Below, piece by piece: positions 39,649 to 47,276 of a stretch of DNA of 64,000 nucleotides. A model generated the notes under the pieces. That model worked only from the letters and a program-made list of their open reading frames with translations. It was not told the origin of the DNA and made no database searches. This DNA comes from Streptomyces griseorubiginosus. GTDB taxonomy: Bacteria > Actinomycetota > Actinomycetes > Streptomycetales > Streptomycetaceae. The DNA lies in contig NZ_KQ948739.1 of the NCBI RefSeq assembly GCF_001514195.1, positions 237,304 to 301,303 on the forward strand, given 5' to 3'. Positions within the stretch are counted from its first letter, which is position 1. Each line of letters opens with the position of its first letter. The position numbers and the translations under genes are program-made.

Positions 39649-41115
39649 TCAGTCGCCACGCCACCAGCGCAGGAGACGCTGGAAGAGCCCGGCGGGCTGC
39701 CGGATCGGCTCGGGTGTGGGCGCAGGGGCGGGCACACTGGGCTCCGGAGCAGCAGCCTGCGGCGGGGGCGAGCTGATCTGCCAGTCGCTGGAGCGCTGGG
39801 ATGGCGTCCGGTGCGCCGGGGGCGCCATGACGTCCTGCTGGGACTTGGGCGCGAACTGCACCGGCAGGGTCACCAGGTGCCTGTTGGAGATGCTTTCCTG
39901 CCACTCCAACTCATCCTCGTCAATGGCGAGTTCGGCGTCGGGAAGCCGGGTCAGCAGTGCGTCGACGCCCACGTCGGCGATGGCGCGGCCGATGTCCTGA
40001 CCCGGGCACTCGTGGGGACCGCCGCTGAAGGCGAGGTGGGAGCGGTTGCCCTGCATGTTGGCCTTGGTGTCGGGGCGGACGCGCGGGTCGACGTTTCCCG
40101 GCGCGATACCCATGAGGAGGCCGTCGCCCTTACGAATACGCTGGCCTCCCAGCTCGGCATCCTGCTTGGCGAAGTAGCCGAGTACGGTGCTGAAGGGCGG
40201 CTCGTCCCACATGGACTGCTCCACCGCTTGGGGCACCGTCATCTGGCCGCCGTTGAGCTGCGCGCGGAACCGCGGGTCGGTGAGCACCACCCGCAGTACG
40301 TTGGCGAGAAGGTTGGCCGTGCTCTCGTAGGCGACGATCAGGATCAGGCGCAGGTGCTGGCTCACCTCCTCGTCGTTGAGCCCAGCCGGGTGGTTGATGA
40401 GGTGGCTCGTGAAGTCGTCCTCGAGTGCGGCCCGGCGGCGAACGGTGAGCCGTGTGAGGACGTCCATGATGTACGCGTTGCTCTCGATGGCCGTCTCGGT
40501 GCCCTTGGGCAGGTCGCGGGCCGCCGCTACCAGCCGGTCGTTGTACTCCTCGGGCATGCCGAGGATCTCGCACATCACCATCATCGGCAGACGTTCGGCG
40601 AACTGGCTGACCAGGTCCGCCTCACCTCGCTCACAGAACTTGTTCACGAGGTGCTGAGTCGCGCGGTTGATGTGGCGGCGGATGCCCCGGTGGTCGATGG
40701 TCGAGATGGCGCCGCCGACCGCGCCGCGCAACCGCAGGTGCTCGTCGCCCTCCGCGTAGCAGCAGAGGGGCTGCCAGGCGAGGTGGGGCATGAGCGGGTG
40801 GTCGGGCCGGACCGCGCCGTCCAGCATTGGGGTCCACAACCGGGTGTCCCGGCTGTAGTGCGAGGGAGAGCGCAGCAGTTGCATGTTCTCGCTGTGGCCG
40901 AGCACCACCCAGATCGGCACGTCATCGTGGAGCAGCGCGGGCGCCACCGGCCCATGCTCGGCGCGGAGTTCCTCGTACAGGGCCTCCAGGTTCTCCGCCC
41001 CCGGGCCGTACAGCCGACGCAGCCCGCCGACGCCGACGCCGTGCGCGGGGCAGCCAGGGGGCGGGGCGGTCAGGGGGGCGTCCGTACCGGCCGGAGAAAT
41101 GGGTTCAGGCGTCAC
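39649..41115 (-). CDS. rarE: Conservon cytochrome P450 (CYP157-like), lacks ExxR
   Basis: 488 residues from GTG 41115, chosen over ATG 41160 because GGAG sits 8 nt upstream. Haem-binding motif FSGGPHECPGQ with Cys370. The K-helix position that is ExxR in almost all P450s reads EQSMW (299-303 in this numbering), and the I-helix has AYEST in place of AGxxT. That combination is known from the CYP157 family found in streptomycete conservons. A Pro/Ala-rich tail ends in an amphipathic WW-containing helix. Last gene of the conservon, separated from rarD by a palindrome. By gene order this is the cvn9/rar locus. Its oxidative substrate is unknown. Confidence 0.88.
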   Translation of the reverse strand: MTPEPISPAGTDAPLTAPPPGCPAHGVGVGGLRRLYGPGAENLEALYEELRAEHGPVAPALLHDDVPIWVVLGHSENMQLLRSPSHYSRDTRLWTPMLDGAVRPDHPLMPHLAWQPLCCYAEGDEHLRLRGAVGGAISTIDHRGIRRHINRATQHLVNKFCERGEADLVSQFAERLPMMVMCEILGMPEEYNDRLVAAARDLPKGTETAIESNAYIMDVLTRLTVRRRAALEDDFTSHLINHPAGLNDEEVSQHLRLILIVAYESTANLLANVLRVVLTDPRFRAQLNGGQMTVPQAVEQSMWDEPPFSTVLGYFAKQDAELGGQRIRKGDGLLMGIAPGNVDPRVRPDTKANMQGNRSHLAFSGGPHECPGQDIGRAIADVGVDALLTRLPDAELAIDEDELEWQESISNRHLVTLPVQFAPKSQQDVMAPPAHRTPSQRSSDWQISSPPPQAAAPEPSVPAPAPTPEPIRQPAGLFQRLLRWWRGD

Positions 41116-41166
41116 GATTGTCGCTCCGAAGCTGAGTCGATCTGGTCTGAAGGGAGGCATGGGGCG

Positions 41167-41188
41167 GCTCGGCCCGCGCGGGCCGAGC
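41167..41188 (-). terminator. Palindromic hairpin between rarD and rarE
   Basis: Perfect 22-bp dyad, arms GCTCGGCCCGC/GCGGGCCGAGC with no spacer. It could attenuate transcription from the conservon into the P450 gene. Confidence 0.5.
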
Positions 41189-41242
41189 GAGGACGGGAGC
41201 GTGGGAGAGGGCTGCGGCAGTAGGGCTGCACTGAGCGCCGGC

Positions 41243-41863
41243 TCACACAGGAGCCTTCTCCACCGCCAGCGAATGGAGGAACTTCATCAGGGTCATCAGC
41301 ACGTCCCGGCTCGACGCCCGCCGTCGCGCGTCGCATTCGACGATCGGGATCTCCGGGCTCAGGTCGAGCGCGGTGCGCAGTTCCTCGATGTCGTGGCGTG
41401 GGCCGTCCGGGAAGGTGTTGACGGCCACGACGAACGGGACGCCGCGTTCCTCCAGCCGCCCCATGACGTCGAAACTGACCTCGAGCCGCCGTGTGTCCAC
41501 CAGGACCACCGCGCCGAGTGCGCCTTCGAACAGGCCGTTCCAGAGGAACCAGAAGCGTTCCTGGCCCGGGGTGCCGAAGAGGTAGAGCACCAGTTGCTCG
41601 GTGATGCTGATGCGGCCGAAGTCCATGGCCACGGTGGTGGCCGTCTTGGTCTCGGAGCCGTAGTTGTCGTCGACGCCGATGCCGGCCTGGGTCATGGTCT
41701 CCTCGGTGGTCAGCGGTTTGATCTCGCTGACCGAGCCGACCATGGTCGTCTTGCCGACGCCGAAGCCGCCGACGATGACGATCTTCACCGCGGCCTGGGC
41801 GGTGTGGGGCAGGTGGTCCTCGGTTCGTGGACCAGGGATGGTGTCAGAGCCGTTGAAGTCCAT
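41243..41863 (-). CDS. rarD: Conservon Ras-like GTPase CvnD
   Basis: 206 residues. P-loop GGFGVGKTT at 32-40, switch II GTPGQERF, and NTFPD at the G4 position (a departure from NKxD). MglA/Arf-like GTPase of the ATP/GTP-binding conservon family. The gene overlaps rarC by 20 bp. In the conservon model the GTPase works downstream of the CvnA sensor at the membrane, with CvnB and CvnC as partners, influencing aerial mycelium and antibiotic onset (rar = restoration of aerial mycelium, S. coelicolor cvn9, recalled from the literature). Confidence 0.93.
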   Translation of the reverse strand: MDFNGSDTIPGPRTEDHLPHTAQAAVKIVIVGGFGVGKTTMVGSVSEIKPLTTEETMTQAGIGVDDNYGSETKTATTVAMDFGRISITEQLVLYLFGTPGQERFWFLWNGLFEGALGAVVLVDTRRLEVSFDVMGRLEERGVPFVVAVNTFPDGPRHDIEELRTALDLSPEIPIVECDARRRASSRDVLMTLMKFLHSLAVEKAPV

Positions 41864-42266
41864 GCATCACCGCTTCGAGGAGGGAACGGTCGGCCAGCGC
41901 CTGGCGGATCACAGGGGCGCGGGCCGTGACCAGTTCGGCCGTCAGCAGCTCGGTGAGCAGGACGGTCACCACGCTGAACGGCAGGCTGAGATAGGCGGAC
42001 AGCTCGGCCACGGACAGGGGGGCCGTGCAGAGCCTGAGCAGCGCCGCCTGCTCAGGCGTGGCGGAGGGCGGTGGGTCGGCGTGCGCCACGATTAAGGTGA
42101 CCAGGTCGAGTTCCGAGCGCTCGGTCCCGTCGGGGCCGGTGATGACGTACAGCCGCTCGGGGTTCTTCTTGGGTCCCTCGGGGGTGTCCTGGCCCTCCTG
42201 CGGGGGTTGCGGTGCCGGTTCCGGACTGGTCTTGGGGAATCGCCGTCGGCGTTGCGGAGGAGTCAT
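41844..42266 (-). CDS. rarC: Conservon protein CvnC (DUF742), with a TTA codon
   Basis: 140 residues from ATG 42266, overlapping the rarB stop by 4 bp (ATGA). A charged Pro-rich N-terminus (to about 37) is followed by a DUF742 winged-helix-like core (RLYVITGPDGTERSELDLVTLIV, then LLRLCTAPLSVAELSAYLSLPFSVVTVLLTELL). Codon 58 (Leu in VTLIV) is TTA, plus-strand taa at 42093-42095, in an otherwise TTA-free operon. DUF742 proteins partner conservon GTPases. Confidence 0.92.
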   Translation of the reverse strand: MTPPQRRRRFPKTSPEPAPQPPQEGQDTPEGPKKNPERLYVITGPDGTERSELDLVTLIVAHADPPPSATPEQAALLRLCTAPLSVAELSAYLSLPFSVVTVLLTELLTAELVTARAPVIRQALADRSLLEAVMHGLQRL

Positions 42267-42670
42267 ACGGTCTGCCCGTTGCGCCGGGGCGGACTGGTGA
42301 GGTGCGCGCCGATCCGGACGACCAGGTCGCTCATGCGGGCGCTCATGTGGCCGGGCTCGGTGATGATGTCGGAGAGCACCGCCAGATAGGCGTTGGGACC
42401 CGCGGCCATCAGGTAGAAGTAGCCGCCGTGGATCTCGATGAGGACCATCTTCATCTTGCCGTCGCTGCCCGGGATCTCGCTTGCGACGGCCCCCGCCAGG
42501 CTCTGGAGGCCCGCGCAGGCGGCCGCGACGCGGTCGGCGGTGTCCGGGTCGCCGCCGTGCCGGGCGATGCGCAGGCCGTCGGCGGAGAGCACCACGATCA
42601 TCTGGATGCCCGGAACGCCTTTGGCGAGGTCCTGGAGCATCCAGTCGAAGTTGCCTCGCTGCTGGATCAC
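42263..42670 (-). CDS. rarB: Conservon roadblock/LC7 protein CvnB
   Basis: 135 residues from GTG 42670, overlapping rarA by 4 bp (GTGA). Roadblock/LC7 fold: NFDWMLQDLAKGVPGIQMIVVLSADGLRIA, then LQSLAGAVA and VLIEIHGGYFYLMAAG. MglB-like modulators of this fold regulate the activity of small Ras-like GTPases; here the partner is CvnD. Confidence 0.94.
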   Translation of the reverse strand: MIQQRGNFDWMLQDLAKGVPGIQMIVVLSADGLRIARHGGDPDTADRVAAACAGLQSLAGAVASEIPGSDGKMKMVLIEIHGGYFYLMAAGPNAYLAVLSDIITEPGHMSARMSDLVVRIGAHLTSPPRRNGQTV

Positions 42671-44256
42671 TTGAGGTTCCCCTCGTCTTCGGCCTCGGTA
42701 CGGGCCGGTTCGTCGGTCGCTTGGGTGACTGCTGAAGAGGTGGGGCGCTTGAGGCCGTCCATGAACGCCTGGACCCACAGGCCCGGCGGGGTGTCGTCCG
42801 GCTTCGGCTCGGGTTCGGGCTCGCGCCGGGCCGTCGACCAGATGGTCGGGCGGCCTTCCCGCTCGGCGCGTTCGATCTCGGCCTGCTCGGCGTAGCGCTG
42901 CGTGAAGGAGGCCTTGACCCGACTGCGGCGCTGCGGAAGCCCGTTGGCGGTCCACTCGGTGACCTCGGGGACGTCGTCCTCCATGGACACCGGTGTCGTG
43001 AACTTGGGGCTGGTGGGCCGGCGCTTCTTGATCGTGCGCTTGGGGCCGGGCAGCGCGCCGAGTTCGGCCTTGGGCACGGCGGTGGCGCCGATGCCGTGCG
43101 CGAGTCCGACACCGGGCTCGTCGGTGAGCATGTTGCTGGGTACGACGAGGATCGCGCGGACCCCGCCGTACGCGGAGGCACGCAGCGAGACCTGCATGTC
43201 GTACGCCGCGCAGAGCCGGCCCACGACGGCGAGGCCGAGGCGCGGCGACTCCCCGAGGTCCTGGAAGTCCACGCCCGCCTTGGCGCGTTCCAGCATGCCC
43301 TCGGCCCTGAGGCGGGCCTCCTCGCTGAGGCTGACGCCGGCGTCCTCGATCTCGATGCAGACGCCGGTCTGCACCTCGGTGGCGGTGACGTGGACCTTGC
43401 TCTGCGGCGGCGAGTAGCGCGTGGCGTTGTCGAGGAGTTCGGCCGCCGCGTGGATCACGGGCTCCACCGCGGTGCCCTTGACGTTGACCTTGGCGATCGA
43501 GGTCAGGTCGATGCGTCGGTACTCCAGGATCCGGGACATGGCACCGCGCAGCACGCTGTAGAGCGCGACGGGCTCGGGCCACTGCCGGCCGGGGCGGCCG
43601 CCGCCGAGGACGGAGATGGAGTCGGCGAGGCGGCCGATCAGCGCGGTGCCGTGGTCGATGCGCAGGAGGTCGTCGAAGACCTCGGGGTTGCGGCCGTGGT
43701 CCTCCTCCATCTCCCGCAGTTCGTTGGCCTGTTGGTGCACGATGGCCTGGACGCGGCGGGCGATGTTCACGAAGGAGCGCTGTGCGGCGTCCCGCATGAT
43801 GTCCTCGGTGTCCACGATGTGGAGCACCGTCTTGAGGAGGCGGATCTGCGCGTCGGGCAGGTCGGCCCATGAGGGGTCGATCTCACCGAGCCGGCGAATC
43901 ACCTCTCCGGGGGAACTTCCGCGCCGCATCCGGTCCAGGGCCGCCGGAGCGATCTCCTTCGCGAACCGGATCTGCTCCCGGTCGTGGTCGGCGATGCGCT
44001 GCTGGAGCGCGGCGACGCGACCGTCGTGCTCGATGCGCTGCTCGCGCAGTTCACGACCGCGCCGGACGGCTTCTGCCGCCACCGCGATCACCAGCAATGT
44101 GGCGACGACACCGCAGCCGCCCACGGCGACCCGCGCGGACTGCTGCACTGCCGCGACGGCGGCCCCGGTCGCCGCGGCCATGACTATGGCGGGGAGCAAC
44201 AGCACGCGCGCATACGGCAGTTCACGGCGTCCTGGGGGGGACTGAACACTCACCAT
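42667..44256 (-). CDS. rarA: Conservon membrane sensor kinase-like protein CvnA
   Basis: 529 residues from ATG 44256 (GAGGG 6 nt upstream; an earlier in-frame start at 44319 lacks one). Two membrane helices at about 14-30 and 38-58 (PYARVLLLPAIVMAA, then VGGCGVVATLLVIAVAA), a coiled-coil, and a helical region ending FVNIARRVQAIVHQQ. A HATPase domain follows with AAELLDNATRYSPP (N box), IEDAGV and LGLAVVGRLCA, and a disordered basic tail ends in EDEGNLK. First gene of the conservon operon rarABCD(E). Confidence 0.93.
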   Translation of the reverse strand: MVSVQSPPGRRELPYARVLLLPAIVMAAATGAAVAAVQQSARVAVGGCGVVATLLVIAVAAEAVRRGRELREQRIEHDGRVAALQQRIADHDREQIRFAKEIAPAALDRMRRGSSPGEVIRRLGEIDPSWADLPDAQIRLLKTVLHIVDTEDIMRDAAQRSFVNIARRVQAIVHQQANELREMEEDHGRNPEVFDDLLRIDHGTALIGRLADSISVLGGGRPGRQWPEPVALYSVLRGAMSRILEYRRIDLTSIAKVNVKGTAVEPVIHAAAELLDNATRYSPPQSKVHVTATEVQTGVCIEIEDAGVSLSEEARLRAEGMLERAKAGVDFQDLGESPRLGLAVVGRLCAAYDMQVSLRASAYGGVRAILVVPSNMLTDEPGVGLAHGIGATAVPKAELGALPGPKRTIKKRRPTSPKFTTPVSMEDDVPEVTEWTANGLPQRRSRVKASFTQRYAEQAEIERAEREGRPTIWSTARREPEPEPKPDDTPPGLWVQAFMDGLKRPTSSAVTQATDEPARTEAEDEGNLK

Positions 44257-44451
44257 GTGGGCCCTCTGAGACGTATCGACGGGGAGTCGCACATATAGGG
44301 AACAAGCGCACGAATACACATCAACTCGGTGCGCTGCGGGCGAGCTTAGTCCGACCGGATCATCGCCGTGTCATATTCAGCAAGCGCCTGAAACGGACAT
44401 CCGGACTGGAGTACCCTCGGCCCATTTACACGCACAGGCATCAATCGCACA

Positions 44452-44492
44452 CGGTGAGTCATGAGGCACGGGAGTGCGAAACTCACTCACCG
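44452..44492 (-). terminator. Weak hairpin in the rarA-tetR gap
   Basis: CGGTGAGT (44452-44459) pairs with ACTCACCG (44485-44492) across a 25-nt loop. It follows the TetR gene in the minus direction. The 327-bp gap also holds the 21-bp repeat and the rarA promoter region, where I see no clear consensus. Confidence 0.35.
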
Positions 44493-44512
44493 TGGCGGGT
44501 GACGAACGCCTC

Positions 44513-44575
44513 CGGCGTCTTCCGGGAGCCTCCCGGTGTCTTCCTGGAGCCTTCCGACGTCTTGCTGGAGTCTTC
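44513..44575 (-). repeat. Three 21-bp tandem repeats after the TetR gene
   Basis: Units at 44513-44533, 44534-44554 and 44555-44575 share the pattern CGNNGTCTTCCNGGAGCCTNC. The unit length is a multiple of three, and in a different minus frame from TetR they read as SRKTPGG-like peptides. Confidence 0.85.
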
Positions 44576-44583
44576 CGGCGGCC

Positions 44584-45225
44584 TCAGACCCCGGCGATCC
44601 GCAGCGCCGCGTCCGCGGTGGCTTCCGCGAAGACGGAGACCGGGCGCTCGGGATCGGAGCGGTGGACGAGGATCACGCCCTCGATCAGGCCGAACACGAG
44701 GTCCGTACGGAGGTCGAGTTCGGTCTTGGCGAGGGCGCCGCCCGCGACCGTCGCCGCGATCGACTGGCGGTAGGCGTCCTTGAGTTCGGCGCGGACGGCG
44801 TGGAAGCCGGCGAACCGCTCCGTGCGCACCTCCGGCAGCAGATAGAGGCCGCCGAGGTTGTACGGCCCCCCGCACAGCACCTCGACGTCCGCACGGCACA
44901 GCTCCCACAGCCGGCGCTCGGGCTCAACCGTGTCGTCGGCGAGCAGTTCGCGGGCGTACGCCAACGAGGGCGTGACGGTGGACTCCAGGAGCTCGGCGAG
45001 GAGTTCCTCCTTGCCGGAGACGTAGTGGTACATGGACGCCTGCCGCATGCCGGCCCGCTCGGCGACGGCACGGGTGCTGGTGGCGGCGTAGCCGAGGGTG
45101 GTGAACAACTCGGCGGCGGCGACGAGGAGTTCCGCACGCGGCGCGAGCCCGCTCTCCGGCCGCCGAGCAGCACGGGGCCTCCCGACCCGCCGCCCCGACT
45201 CCGCCGCACCACCTGTCGTACCCAT
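44584..45225 (-). CDS. TetR-family regulator of the carboxylase operon
   Basis: 213 residues from ATG 45225 with GAGG 9 nt upstream. The helix-turn-helix is at about 33-80 (RAELLVAAAELFTTLGYAATSTRAVAERAGMRQASMYHYVSGKEELL), and the remaining all-helical part is the ligand/dimer domain. It is divergent from the DUF1989-carboxylase-allophanate operon with 444 bp between, which contains a 20-bp tandem repeat and a 22-bp palindrome. It is the best candidate for the protein binding ATTTCTGTC-N4-GACAGAAAT, both here and at the APC permease. Confidence 0.85.
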   Translation of the reverse strand: MGTTGGAAESGRRVGRPRAARRPESGLAPRAELLVAAAELFTTLGYAATSTRAVAERAGMRQASMYHYVSGKEELLAELLESTVTPSLAYARELLADDTVEPERRLWELCRADVEVLCGGPYNLGGLYLLPEVRTERFAGFHAVRAELKDAYRQSIAATVAGGALAKTELDLRTDLVFGLIEGVILVHRSDPERPVSVFAEATADAALRIAGV

Positions 45226-45307
45226 GCGTTCGATCCTCGCACACAGGGCACGCGACGATCTCCGACCGACCTCGCACAGTCCCGCCACGGGCAGGAGGGC
45301 TCGGCTC

Positions 45308-45366
45308 GGTCCGGAGGAATCCGACACGGTCCGGAGGAATCCGACACGGTGCGGAGGACTCCGTTA
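45308..45366. repeat. 20-bp tandem repeats in the TetR promoter region
   Basis: GGTCCGGAGGAATCCGACAC at 45308-45327 and 45328-45347, and a diverged third copy at 45348-45366. Each holds the near-palindrome TCCGGAGGAATCCGA. They begin 83 bp upstream of the TetR start. The remainder of the gap to 45624 is C-rich on the plus strand without other signals. Confidence 0.8.
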
Positions 45367-45624
45367 GGCCACGCCCGCGGCGCGCGAGGCCCGCCCGCCC
45401 CTGGCAGAGGGCGCCTCAAGCGACACCCGGGACACATCGTGAGCGAACCCACCCCACCCCGCATGAGCCCGCACCCGCAGCCACCCGCCACCCCGCACCC
45501 AACCCCGCCCCCGCGCCCGCCAAGCCGCACCCGAATCCCCACCACGCCCCAGCCCACACCCCCGTGAGCCCCCGGTAACCAACCGGCAACACCCGAGCAA
45601 CCCCCCCGACCCGCCGCGCCCCTA

Positions 45625-45646
45625 ATTTCTGTCAAGCGACAGAAAT
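45625..45646. promoter_or_regulatory. Palindromic operator over the -10 of the carboxylase operon
   Basis: ATTTCTGTC-N4-GACAGAAAT with perfect 9-bp arms, preceded by TAATTT (45623-45628) as -10 hexamer. It lies 23 bp before the first ATG; the permease copy lies 25 bp before its GTG. Confidence 0.75.
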
Positions 45647-45669
45647 CCCCCGCAGCCGGAGGTCCCGCC

Positions 45670-46494
45670 ATGGCCACAGAGACCACCTACGGAGCGCGAG
45701 ACCACGCCCGCGCACAGGACGGCACCCGCGCCGAAGCCATGCCCGTCGTCCCCGCCGCGGCCTGGCCGGACCCTCCCTGCGCGGCGGGCCACCTGGTGTG
45801 GGCGGAGACCGTCGCGGGCGGCAACTACACCCACCGCGTCCTGGCCCGCGGCACCGAGCTCCGCCTCACCGACCTCCGCGGGGACGCCTGCGCCCACCTC
45901 CTGCTGTACGCGGACGGCCGCCCCTGGGAGCGCCTCAACGTCGCCGACACTGTCAAGGTCCAGTGGAACGCCTACCTCGGCGAGGGCCAGCTCCTGCTGT
46001 CCGACCAGGGCCGCGTCCTCGCGAGCGTCACCCAGGACACCTCCGGCCGACACGATGCCCTGTGCGGCACCTCCACCCTGGTCCGCAACACCGAGCGCTA
46101 CGGCGACGGCACCCCGCAGAGCCCCTCCCCCGCCGGCCGCGAACTCTTCAAGCTGGCGGCGGCGAAGAACGGCCTCGACCCCCGTGACCTGCCGCCCTCC
46201 CTCTCCTTCTTCCAGGGCGTGCGGATCCGCGAGGACGGCACGCTGGACTTCACCGGCTCGGCGGGCCCCGGCGCCGGTGTCACCCTCCGCGCCGAGCAGG
46301 ACGTGACCGTTCTGATCGCGAACGTCCCGCACCCCGCCGACCCGCGCCCCGACTACGTCAGCACTCCCCTCGAAGTGCTCGCCTGGCGTGCCGAGCCCAC
46401 CCGCCCCGGCGACCCGCTCTGGGACGCCACCCCCGAAGGCCGCCGCGCCTTCCTCAACACCGCCGACTTCCTCGCCTCGAAGGGACGCGCATGA
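45670..46494 (+). CDS. DUF1989 protein 1 (urea-carboxylase-associated / carboxyguanidine deiminase subunit)
   Basis: 274 residues from ATG 45670 with GGAGG 8 nt upstream. The DUF1989 (UAAP) fold is recognisable from LRLTDLRGDACAHLLLYADG, NAYLGEGQLLLSDQGRVLASV and SGRHDALCGTST, with a Cys and His that could be catalytic or metal-bound. Paired DUF1989 proteins beside a urea carboxylase-like enzyme have been reported as CgdA/CgdB, a carboxyguanidine deiminase in guanidine degradation (from memory). First gene of a four-gene operon, coupled by ATGA to the next. Which Cgd subunit this is cannot be assigned here. Confidence 0.85.
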   Translation: MATETTYGARDHARAQDGTRAEAMPVVPAAAWPDPPCAAGHLVWAETVAGGNYTHRVLARGTELRLTDLRGDACAHLLLYADGRPWERLNVADTVKVQWNAYLGEGQLLLSDQGRVLASVTQDTSGRHDALCGTSTLVRNTERYGDGTPQSPSPAGRELFKLAAAKNGLDPRDLPPSLSFFQGVRIREDGTLDFTGSAGPGAGVTLRAEQDVTVLIANVPHPADPRPDYVSTPLEVLAWRAEPTRPGDPLWDATPEGRRAFLNTADFLASKGRA

Positions 46495-47276
46495 AGCCCG
46501 AGGAGACACTCCCGAAGCCCGAGGAGACCCTCTCGAAGGCCGGAGCACCGCTCAGGACGGCGGTCGTCCCGGCCCGCGCCGCCTGGTCCGCCGTCATCCG
46601 CGAGGGCGAGTCGCTCACCGTCACCGACCTGCGCGGCAACCAGGCCGTCGACTTCCTCGTCTACGACGCCCACGACACGGCCGTCCGCTACAGCGCCCCC
46701 GACACCATCCAGGCACAGGGCGGCATCTTCCTCACCACCGGCAGCGTGCTGATGTCCAACGAGCACACCCCGCTGATGACGGTCACCGCCGACGACGTGG
46801 GCCGCCACGACACGGTCGGCGGCGCCTGCTCCAAGGAGTCCAACACCCTGCGCTACGGCCACCACACCTGGTCGCAGCACGCCTGCGTGGACAACTTCCT
46901 CGCGGAGGGCGCGAAGCACGGCCTCGGCAAGCGCGACCTGGTCTCCAACATCAACTGGTACATGAACGTGCCCGTCGAGCAGGACGGCACCCTCGGCATC
47001 GTCGACGGCATCTCCGCCCCCGGCCTCTCCCTGACCCTGCGTGCCGAGCGCGACGTCCTCGTCCTCGTCTCCAACTGCCCCCAGATCAACAACCCTTGCA
47101 ACGGCTTCGACCCCACGCCGGTGGAGATGACCATCGAAGCCACGGGAGCCACCACCGGCGCTGCGGGAGGTCTCACCGGAACCGCTGGGACCACCACCGG
47201 CGCTGCGGGAGCCACCACCGGCGCCGCCGGGACCACCACCGGCGCCGTACAGACCGCGATCGGGGCCGGCGCATGA
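46491..47276 (+). CDS. DUF1989 protein 2 with repeat-expanded tail
   Basis: 261 residues, ATG 46491 overlapping the previous stop (ATGA). DUF1989 motifs: VTDLRGNQAVDFLVYDA, LMSNEHTPLMTV, GRHDTVGGACSKESNTLRYG and SNINWYMNVPV, with the NPCNGFDPTP motif near the end of the fold. The last about 40 residues are five 7-residue repeats of the form GATTGAA and are absent from the core fold. Forms the presumed heteromeric deiminase with the preceding protein. Coupled by ATGA to the carboxylase. Confidence 0.85.
   Translation: MKPEETLPKPEETLSKAGAPLRTAVVPARAAWSAVIREGESLTVTDLRGNQAVDFLVYDAHDTAVRYSAPDTIQAQGGIFLTTGSVLMSNEHTPLMTVTADDVGRHDTVGGACSKESNTLRYGHHTWSQHACVDNFLAEGAKHGLGKRDLVSNINWYMNVPVEQDGTLGIVDGISAPGLSLTLRAERDVLVLVSNCPQINNPCNGFDPTPVEMTIEATGATTGAAGGLTGTAGTTTGAAGATTGAAGTTTGAVQTAIGAGA
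47145..47249 (+). repeat. Five 21-bp coding repeats at the DUF1989 C-terminus
   Basis: Units at 47145-47165, 47166-47186, 47187-47207, 47208-47228 and 47229-47249 encode GATTGAA, GGLTGTA, GTTTGAA, GATTGAA and GTTTGAV. Frame is preserved. Confidence 0.9.

Noticed and set aside
45547..45669. Guanidine-I (ykkC) riboswitch before the carboxylase operon
   Set aside because: No ykkC-like conserved segments seen by eye; the palindrome and C-rich tract fill the leader. A covariance search would be decisive.
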